Made by a program: the position numbers and the translations under genes
From: Strigamia acuminata
Lineage: Eukaryota > Arthropoda > Chilopoda > Geophilomorpha > Linotaeniidae
Assembly: GCA_949358305.1 (NCBI GenBank)
Contig: OX442317.1
Coordinates: 6,576,186-6,640,185, forward strand
Direction of reading: 5' to 3'
DNA length: 64,000 bases
Notes under the pieces: model-generated
Databases searched by the model: none
What the model was told of the DNA's origin: nothing
What the model saw: the letters and a program-made list of their open reading frames with translations, nothing else
Part shown: positions 55,346-64,000 of the stretch, piece after piece
Layout: the number at the start of each line of letters is the position of its first letter
How positions within the stretch are numbered: the first letter of the stretch is position 1

Positions 55346-58291
55346 GAGATTTTTTTGTCGATTAAATTGTTGTTTGGATCCTGACCACCTGTAACCTTCG
55401 TAAAAGTTCTGTCTTCATTAAAAATAACATAAATAAAACATTCTAACATTAAATTGAGTGCACCTGAACGTCATGTTTGCTCAAAAGCAATCATTTGAAA
55501 AGTAGGCTTCACTGCGTCGCGTCGTTCTGGCAAACACACTTTGCTTTTCCCGAAATCAAAAGTTGTGTATACATTAATAAAGATCCAAACAGCAGTTTAA
55601 TAAAAAAATATAAAACCTCTACCTGGAAGCTTTAAAGCTTGTCAGATGGGAGTTGCAACCTTAGAATGATTGGAACTTGAAACTGTCGTATTTTATTTAT
55701 TTTTTATTGCGCATGCCCAATATCGCTAGTTGTTGCGAGTGTGCGACAATTTCTGAATAGTCTTAGTATAAAAATTTACACTTTAAGAAGTTATTGAGCC
55801 ATCAAAAATCTAATTTAGAGGCATTAACGTTGTTTAGCGTTGCGTTCCGAGCTTGAACAACAAACCAAGTTACAAATTCCTTCTATTGCCTTTGCGGTTT
55901 CATTCCTTTTATTAAACTGTTTTATGTTACATTTAGTTTCCTCAAATTCCATCAGTTTAAAGAAAAAAAGAAACATTTTATGAGCACCAATAAAGTAAAT
56001 GCAGCTGTTGTTATTATTTCAACTAGAAGTTTGCGCTTCCACTTGATATACGATCTGCATTCACTATCAATAATCTCGAAACAACTGTTGTACAGTGGTC
56101 AAGATTAAAATCAATACACACGTACGCACGTAAAATTCCACGGTGATCTATCGACAATCTGCTGTCTTGTGAGAAGGGAGAAAAAAAATTTAATTACCTC
56201 ATCAACATTATTTATTTAGATTTAAAGTGTTTTTGAACGGAAAAAATAAATAAAATAAAAAATGAATGAAAAAGAAAAAAAGTTAATTAATAGAATGGAT
56301 GAGTGGCTTGCTTAGGGGGACTTTCTCTTTTTTATTTCTCCTTTTTGATCATCTTTCCACAATCTGGCATTGGGAACAAGAGGATGACTTTCCTGCGTTG
56401 ATCATCAGCCAAGCAGAAAGAAAGAGATGAGACTATGAGGGGCAGCAAAGATGAGGCGCAGAACAGAATCCCATTGGAATATTTCCATTTTATTTTTATA
56501 CTATTTTAGTTTAACTTTTGGACTCGAATAAAATGCACTGAGCTTAGTTTTAGGGTCTCATTAAGGGGGATTTGAAAAATTAAAAATTAATTTTCAAGTC
56601 GGGGATGTAAAAAAAGAAAAAGAAAAGTGAAATGCCTACTTTGGAGACTGCAATTAATTATAGAATTTTCTCATTTAACTTGTGGGAGCGGAAAAAAAAA
56701 TTAATTTCCATCTTGTAGCAAAACATATTTCTAGTTTAAAGAAAATGATGTGAAGTCATCATTTTCCTCTCATTTGGGCTATGGTTTTCGCTTAGTTGCT
56801 GTTTGTTGTTGATTATAGCTGTCAGCTGCTTGAAAGGAAATGGCAGGAAACGAGTTTTCTGCTTTTTGATCACACACAAGAAAGAATATTAATGCAATAC
56901 TACAACGTGTCAAGAGTGCTGCCGAATAAACGAACAATTCCAAAGTGATTCTGCTTTTGTTTTTGATTGATAAAATCAATTAAGTGAAAAGTGTGGTCTC
57001 TCTTCTTTTTTTTTTAGATTTTCGGATTTATTTTTTCTTGTGGTTGTTTTGTGCTTTTTTTCAAATTGAATTACAAAGAGATGATAAAACTTTCAATTGA
57101 TTTCTACCCCGGATCTGTTCTTATCTTTTTTTTTCTTTTAAGCTAATATTTTATGCTAGCATAGTATCTTCAGTAGAGTTTATATAAATTTGCAGACACA
57201 GCACAAGGTTTTGACCACGTCTGCAACATAACAAAAGAGCATGAAACGTCTGTCAGATTTAGACAGCCATGTGATCATATATTTTTGGAAAATAAATAAA
57301 TTTTTTAAGTTTGTGCATGCTGACTTTTTCCAATTTTCCTCCTGTGTAATTTACAACAGAAAACAGATTGGAAAAATCATCCAAACGAAAGTTTTACATT
57401 TTTTTTTTAGTTACACGACGGAAGCGCTTCTGGGATCCGACGAAATGAATTTTTTCTTTTTATTAACACACTTAAAATCAGTCAATTAAACACCATTTCA
57501 CATTTTGTAATTTTCTTTTTCTTTTTCATTGCTAAAAGTTGCAATATTTGTACAATTTTTCTTTTGAAAGTGGATTTATAATTTCCTGTTACTTCAACGT
57601 TGTCCAGGAAACTCCAGATTTTGATTGAAAATTGGAATTCAACAGCGATGACATTTGATATACCAGTATTTCTGGGTTAAATTACAGATTGATGATACCA
57701 CATGTTATCTGTAAACCGCGCTGTCCGATTTGTCATCTGAGATGAGTCGGTTGAGAGCTGGTGTTGAATGAGCGTGAGGGATTAATAAATAGCTCAAAAT
57801 AATATAAAAAACAACTTTGTGTCTGCAAAAAGCTAAAAACTTTATCAAATATTTATTTTGACATTGATGGAATGTTCCGTGTCATTTGCTGGTGCTCTCA
57901 TGTCAGCAAAAGTTGCGGGTTTTAGTTTTTAATCCATTCAAATCCGCGATTAAACATGTCGAAATCAGATAGTGTTAAATTAGATGTGCGCATGCTCATT
58001 CAAAGACTCAATTGGAAGAGACAAACTTGGCACGTGTTGCCATGTTGCGCAAACGAACTTTAGGGGAAAAAATAATTTTTTTATCGGTTGAAAATTCTAC
58101 TTTTAGATAGATAATGATTTTAATTGGTGAGAGGATTAACACTTGGTGCACTTAATTTTAAGATGGTCTATTTTGAGAAAAATACTATCGATTAACAGGT
58201 GGAACCAGCCCGGCTTTTGAATCGATTTGTTGGGCCGTTCAAGTTCAAAATTGACAAACTCGAGTAACACTTGTTTCTTTACATTTACAAT
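55346..58291. other. Non-coding stretch, no gene recognised
   Basis: A+T-rich; open frames (56779-56979, 57241-57489) are unremarkable. Confidence 0.55.
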
Positions 58292-58407
58292 CCACATGGT
58301 TAAAAAATTTATTGCTTTTTAATGCATTCTAAAATGTACAGCATTTTTAAGTACATTATTTGTATTGAAAAATTTTATTTTGAAAACGCGATTCAGAACA
58401 ATATGGG
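58292..58407 (+). repeat. CATATGG/AATGCATT repeat family, copy 12
   Basis: Ends CCACATGGTTAAAAAATTTA and CAGAACAATATGGG, with TTTTAATGCATTCTAAAATG and TACATTATTTGTATTG between; an internally deleted copy with both ends recognisable. Confidence 0.65.
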
Positions 58408-58644
58408 AAGTTGTTGATTGTTTGCTTTTGTGGTGTATTTGCACCTCAAGGAATTGTGTGTGTTGCCGGGAGTGGGTTGAAATTTAGGTTTTGCATTTTG
58501 GTAGTGTTTTAATTAAAAATTAAGATTTTAGTTGATGGTGGAATAGAATAAGATGTTTAGGAATTGTAGCTATTTTTTGAGCGAATTAAAAATGTGGGCT
58601 AAAACTGTCAGCTTGAAAACGAATTAGCTGCGTTGTGCTGGTTG
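58408..58644. other. Short non-coding spacer
   Basis: Nothing specific was seen. Confidence 0.5.
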
Positions 58645-58730
58645 CAGTGGCTTAGCACCTATCGTTTGTCTCGATCGAATTGTGCCTGCCAAGTGCCAAC
58701 TCAACTCGCAACCAATGTTGTATGCCACTG
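58645..58730. mobile_element. Possible 86-bp hAT relic
   Basis: CAGTGGCTTAGC at the left and GTATGCCACTG at the right share CAGTGGC as an inverted end, in the style of hAT CAGTGGCGTAGC termini. No 8-bp flanking duplication is seen, so this is weak. Confidence 0.22.
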
Positions 58731-59070
58731 AAGTTTCTCGTGGGGATTGAAGATAGACAAACGTCTGCAGATATATAGGATTCCAATTGAAACAGTCCAT
58801 ATAGTTACTGGACAGCCCACTGACCAGAAGAGAACAGTGTCAAGTTGCTTCGAGTGCTGCTGCTTACCAAAACACAGTTTGTTCCAAACTTTTCAACATT
58901 GACCAGGTGTTTCGAATCGTAATTTTAAAGTGCTCGCTTCTGTGTAGTTTCAAATTTTTAATTTAAAAAAAAAATTAATATATTGGAAAATTAAAAATAA
59001 TATATTTTGCTTCGTGGTTAATTTTATGTTAAATCTCATTTGTAGTGATGAAAGGCAGTCTGCGTATTGA

Positions 59071-59128
59071 ATGAAATTATATCGCAATGCATTTTGTAAT
59101 ACATTTTTGTAAATGATAATACATTTCC
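59071..59128 (-). repeat. CATATGG/AATGCATT repeat family, copy 13 (fragment)
   Basis: GAAATTATATCGCAATGCAT, TTTGTAATACATTTTTG and AATGATAATACATTT match the family in reverse orientation; ends are lost. Confidence 0.6.
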
Positions 59129-62100
59129 TGCGACATGTTGAAGTTGTGTTTGTAGTAGTTTAAGCAAGGGAGGGTTTTCAGTACGCAGCAAACAATTGAT
59201 TAAAGCAACCAATTAATAAAAGCAAGAACTCTCCAGGTGTAGAAATTTACAAAGACACAGCTGTTGAATAGTGAATTTTGATTTAAATAAATTGAGTGAA
59301 AATGAATCTTAAAAACATGTTTTACAAACATGCAGTGGAAATGTGCTTTTGATTTATTCCAACAATATCCACTGATAGTTTTCACAGATAGCTTTCTGTG
59401 ATTTCCTGGAGGTCTGGACAGTATAGAACTATCTGAACACTGACCAGAGGTCTGATTCCAGTCTAGGATTCCTCTTGCTTGCTTTTTTCAGACACATAAA
59501 TTGCCATAAATAAATTAAACCTTTTTCATTAATTTCTGATTTAATTCTTGTATTTGTAACGCGCAGTAAACCCATTTAACATTAAACGTGTAGAGGGCGC
59601 TGCTCTGATGATGGAGATTGAAGCTGAGTGCACCCAGCATCCCAGATGTAATCGAAATGATATCCGGATCAGAAATACCTTTCAATCGACTGAGATCAAT
59701 ATTTTATTGCGGGCGGAGCCATCATGATTTTCCAAAGGTCTATTGCGGTGATTATTGTTAACTATTTTCGCTTTAAAAATAATGCAGCAAAAAGGGAGTG
59801 TGAAAATAATGAGCTAATGATTTTTTCTTGCAATAAGAAAGGCCCGTAGCAATGTTTATGTAACCTTGTCCACGATTGCGAGAGAACCAACTGCAGCTGT
59901 GATCTGAGCTATGATTTATCTGACTGATCTTTATTTAATGTTGTAAGTTATTAATAGACTTGGGTTAAATCGCATAGAAGTGACCGGTCGCCCAGTCTGA
60001 TTGGGCATTTAATAATTTAATCTCATTTTTGTTGTTATTTCTGAAAATGTTATTGGAGAAAAATGTGAAAGATTTATGTCGGTTTTCGAAGTACTATTCT
60101 CTTTAGTTTGACAAACTACACTCGTTGTGTTTTCGTGCTGATAATCAGTGACTTTTCTGCACAAGCTATTCATTGCGAGGTCAATTTGTTGGATTTTCAC
60201 AAAAGCCATGAATGTAGGAGTTGGTGGAAAAGTGCCTTGAATTTGCTTCACCAAAAGAAGTATGGGTGGGGGAAAAAAGGGGATTGAGCGAAGAAAAAAG
60301 AAAAAGCATTGAAATACTACTTGAGAAAGTTTTGCATTTAAAAAAGTTCATGGAGGAAGGATAAAAAGAAATAAAGAAGTAAAAAAAATAGTCAATTCTC
60401 TACACAAGTTTGGAAAATGATTTTGCCATGTTCTCTGAAAGAAAAAAAATGGGGGCGATGTTGTTTAGTATTCATTTCATAAAACGTTTGGTTGTAAAAT
60501 GAAATTTTAGAAGTATGGTATGCACACTTTATTATAATTCAAATCAAAAGGCGGAATGGTTGATCAGACATTTGGCTGCCTTTACCGCAGACATGCTTCT
60601 CTCTTTAAACCAACTGCAAATGTTTTATTAGAAATGACAAACTAAATTTATAGCTTCAATATCTTCCAACCTACAGTAATGCAGTTTGTGTTGTAAGTTG
60701 CAGCAGGAGGAGGGGTACTAACCATGTTCTTAAAGTTGGTGCAAGGGTGGGTGGGTTAAAGGAGGTTGTTGCGAGCACAAGGGCCAACGCTGGTAATGGC
60801 AAATTCGACACGAAAATGAGAAATAAAAATGGTCGAGGCGGGAAAATTTATTTTTTAAATTTATTTTTAGCGTTTTAATTTGAGCAGGATACTCAATTAT
60901 CGTCTTCGCTTTAAACGTGATTGTGCGCATGTGATGTGAATTTAATTTAAGTTAAAGGTGATGTATTGAGCTTCTGTAGGACCGATATTATCGTAATTAT
61001 GCACATTCTAATCTGGAATTAAGATGGAGAATGGTTATAGTTGCACAGCCTCTGCGCTTTGCTGCAGTGTTTTGTTTGGAAGTGAAGCTAATGTACGCGA
61101 GTTGGAATAAATGGGAATACTTAACCTTTTTGTGTTGTATCTCGTAATTAGTACAGTAGGCTGCGCCACTCATGTAAGAGCAAGAATGTAAAAGCAGGGT
61201 GCTCGCAAGTCGCATCACCATTCCTTTCAAGGAGGAATTGTGTGCGAAACTAAGTTAGTTGCATCATTGGCTAACTGCATGTTAACGCGCCAATTGCGAT
61301 AAAAATTGAGCAGTGTTGCTTTGCTGGTGTGGTGTGGCAGGTCAGTTTTATTATGGAAATCAAGAATAAAGGAATAAATTTCCTCTATTTTTATTACGTG
61401 GTGCTGAATTTGTCAGCGATTATGAGATTAAGCCACCGACCAATCAGCTGGTCAACATATAATTCGTGGATTTAAAAATTAATGGCATTTGTTAGCGAAC
61501 AAATTGAGTAGAATAACACTATTGGAGCATGCAGATAATGCAAGTGATGGTGTCAAGTCGAGCCCACGTCCTCGACGCGCCGGAGGTGGCCTCACCTATT
61601 AATTGAAGAGGAATGTTAGCATTTAGTAATCAATAGAGAACAAAGTGTAAATAAATCAATCTGCGAGTGGCCGAAAAGAAAATCTATTTTCAACGTTTTC
61701 GTTTACTCATGATTTGATGATGGCGACAGGAGGTGCAACTTAGCATGAGAATTTTCTCTAACAAGTATCGATTTTTCGGAATTTATGAATCATGCTTAAT
61801 TGATTAATTTCGTAATTATTATACGATTTTTCATCATCAAAGAGGAAATTAAATGTGAATTAATTTTTATTTATTTTTATTTATATTTATATTTTTGTTT
61901 GACACGGGCTATTTGTTATCCCGTTTTTGACACATTATCAAACTAGGAGATTTAATTTTGATTATTCGATTTTGGATATCTTTTTTTTGCGGGCATTGGT
62001 GAGCAGGTCGATAAATACGATCAATGGCATTTATCGGGTAAAGAGGAGAGAGCAAAAATAGAAGGGATTGGCCACTTTGCAGTTACTGCAGAGTGAATAT

Positions 62101-63403
62101 TTTAATACATTAAGAGGATTTGAAAAAATATTTAAGTCGGTAAAAAGTTTTTGCTCCGATAATTCGAATTCAAACCTAATTTCTGGCAACAACTGCAAGA
62201 TAAACGTGTTAACAAAATTAATACTTGAAAGGGGTGTGCATAAATGTGGTATTAAGAGCATATATTTCTTGTGCAGATGAGCGTTGGCTCTTGGCCAATC
62301 AACCACTAATTTTCTAAACACAACATCCGAAAACACTATTTTCTTTTATCCAAAAACAAATATCCACTAAATCAGTTAAAACAATTTTTCAACGAGATTT
62401 TTTTTTTTTAATATTTAAATTTAGTAAAATAATAGATGAAATTAATTTGCCCATAATTCAGCGGTCAGTCGTTTGTTTATTTATTTAAGAGGAATTACAC
62501 TTGGAGGCTCCAAACGCTTGATCACAGCTGGAGCAGTGAAATGTTTGGATAAGCATTCGTGCTTTTACTAACGGCCTTCAACTTAAGAATACTATTTTGC
62601 TCGTGGATATATTTAAATAATGCGAGTTAACATTAACAAACAGTAATTTGTAATAAATGTGCAGTTGGCTCTTTGATTTGGCACCCAATATGTCGACGAA
62701 CCATTAAAAATATGAGAGGAAGGATAAATGAAAGTGAGCGTCGTTGCATTTCATTCACATCTGTGCATTTCATTCCTGGCTCCAATTTCAGCAATATTTC
62801 GTGCGATCGTTTCAAAAGGTTGGAGTTTATTGTCTCCATGGGAAAGAGAAATTTCATTTTTTATTTTAAATTTTGTCCAGGAGAATTAAATTGGCGTGTA
62901 TGCGAGACAATTATTAATGATGAACAAAAAAATTCTTACATTTTAAGTAGTGTCATCATCATTTGCTATAATTGTTTAATTTTCAACTTGTCTTTGCAGC
63001 TAGTCTGAAATTACATTTTGCTAGAATTGCTTAAATGTTATGAACCATGCAAAATTCTGATCTCTGTTGCAAGAAAACACTAATTTCTTTCTCAATTACC
63101 ATTCTACTCATTTAATTCCACCAGCAGAAAAATACACTACGTCTATGGGGGTTACAAGGTTGGCTCCGTGATCTCTGCTCACACTTGGACTTTGTTCTAT
63201 TCCATTTTATAATGGCACTTCCGAGGTGTTAATTAGAGGAAATGCTTTTTCAGAATTATGCCGAAGACGGACTTAGCCAAGTTTGCGATCGTGGGCATCG
63301 TGTCTCAAAAGTGAATTAATTTCGCCTATATTTCGCAGAAGATTATTGTTTTTTGTCGGAACCACCTGTTTTAGTGTTACCCCTTTTTAATGTGACCTAT
63401 GAC
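59129..63403. other. Non-coding stretch, no gene recognised
   Basis: GTAGAGGGCGCTGC at 59590 is a CTCF-like word. A patch at 61540-61600 (TCGAGCCCACGTCCTCGACG) is G+C-rich. Frames at 60009-60254, 62031-62336 and 62673-63008 match no family I know. TTTATTTTTATTTATATT at 61866 is simple sequence. Confidence 0.5.
59591..59602 (+). promoter_or_regulatory. CTCF-like motif
   Basis: TAGAGGGCGCTG matches the recalled AGAGGGCGC form of the CTCF core. Unlike those at 9547 and 17507 it is not in a recognised repeat. Sequence match only. Confidence 0.25.
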
Positions 63404-63610
63404 CAGGAGCGGATTTAGGTATATGCAAAATAAGCAAAATAATCGACTAATTTTCTACCGTCAAAAGCAGAAAAAAAGTTATAATGATTTTGATGTTTTT
63501 GATGTGAATGAATGTATTTAAATCAGAAATATAATATATTTTTAACTTTGTTAGTGTATTTTTTACATTTTGTTCTTAGGGACCCCACAATACCTAAATC
63601 CGCCCTAATG
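63404..63610. mobile_element. 207-bp TIR element, probably hAT-type
   Basis: Left CAGGAGCGGATTTAGGTAT and right ATACCTAAATCCGCCCTAATG are inverted copies over GCGGATTTAGGTAT (14 bases). CTTAGGGACCCCAC just inside the right end resembles the CTTAGGGCCCACGG of the fragment at 6889, suggesting related families. An exact 8-bp duplication was not found. Confidence 0.65.
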
Positions 63611-64000
63611 ATTTTCTAGTTCCCTAGCCCCTAAGTTCTTGAGCGCATGTAGATTTATTTACCGACATTTTTCAACTAAACTTCGTTAAGTATTGGCGCT
63701 ATGTAAGCACGATGTAGAAAAACACTTTAATTCTCAGTGGTGTAGCTCAAACAGTTGTTATTTCTTGCTGAAGTTGACTTGCTGTAGAGATATTACAAGT
63801 TCTGTGACAACATCCGGCACCGTTATTGGAAAAATAAAATTGCAAGAGCCAACAAGGCACTATATGGTTTTCTTCTTCCTCTCTCTTGTTATTTTCTCCC
63901 AACTCAAACAGCGGACATTTACCGTGCTTTTATTGCAATTACAAGCTACTTTACATGGTGCAACAAGAGAATGTTTGTCTTTTTGGCAAGATCACATTGG
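63611..64000. other. Non-coding end of window
   Basis: CAGTGGTGTAGCTC at 63736 resembles a hAT end without a partner inside the window. No frame was recognised. Confidence 0.4.

Noticed and set aside
63736-63760. hAT element starting CAGTGGTGTAGCTC
   Set aside because: No inverted partner inside the window and no duplication can be tested.

Overview
The window reads as nuclear DNA of an animal, most likely an arthropod. The reasons are strong A+T richness (about two-thirds by eye), no compact gene spacing, one long BEL/Pao-type retrotransposon polyprotein, and many small non-autonomous DNA transposons with hAT, pogo (Tc1/mariner), piggyBac and Harbinger signatures. Nothing in it looks bacterial, phage or organellar. 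The species cannot be named from the sequence alone.

Positions 3-3962 hold the only long protein-coding frame: an uninterrupted gag-tail/protease/reverse transcriptase/RNase H/integrase polyprotein of a BEL/Pao LTR retrotransposon. It enters from outside the window and is followed by a probable 3' LTR near 4048-4300. The other 60 kb contains no gene I can identify with confidence. It is either a gene desert or the inside of a very large intron. A few short frames look somewhat protein-like, mostly on the minus strand: 15.0-15.35 kb, 16.97-17.24 kb, 26.45-26.67 kb (weakly glutathione-transferase-like) and 34.5-35.0 kb. All are weak.

The desert is rich in repeats. A family of AATGCATT-rich elements with terminal inverted repeats related to CCCATATGGTTCAAAAATA occurs about thirteen times (4.4, 5.8, 8.1, 14.7, 18.5, 26.7, 30.3, 34.4, 40.0, 41.6, 55.2, 58.3 and 59.1 kb). 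One copy carries a nested second MITE and is flanked by ATGAC on both sides. Other elements are a 463-bp MITE with exact TTAA flanks (9.4-9.8 kb), a pogo-like MITE with TA flanks (28.2 kb), two hAT elements side by side sharing one 8-bp target-site sequence in three copies (28.4-28.9 kb), a complex foldback element (31.9-32.5 kb), a 138-bp MITE with TTA flanks (45.6 kb), a TIR element at 63.4 kb and a decayed Ty3/gypsy integrase tail (53.5 kb). Minisatellites lie at 20.9-21.4 kb (41-bp and 21-bp units) and 37.6-37.7 kb (29-bp units).

The genes do not form a pathway. The window is best understood as a transposon graveyard around one nearly intact LTR retrotransposon, with scattered candidate regulatory motifs (five CTCF-like cores, one TATA/initiator pair). 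The most notable structures are the triple-TSD hAT pair, the thirteen-copy repeat family with its nested insertion, the TTAA MITE that carries a CTCF-like motif, and the foldback element.
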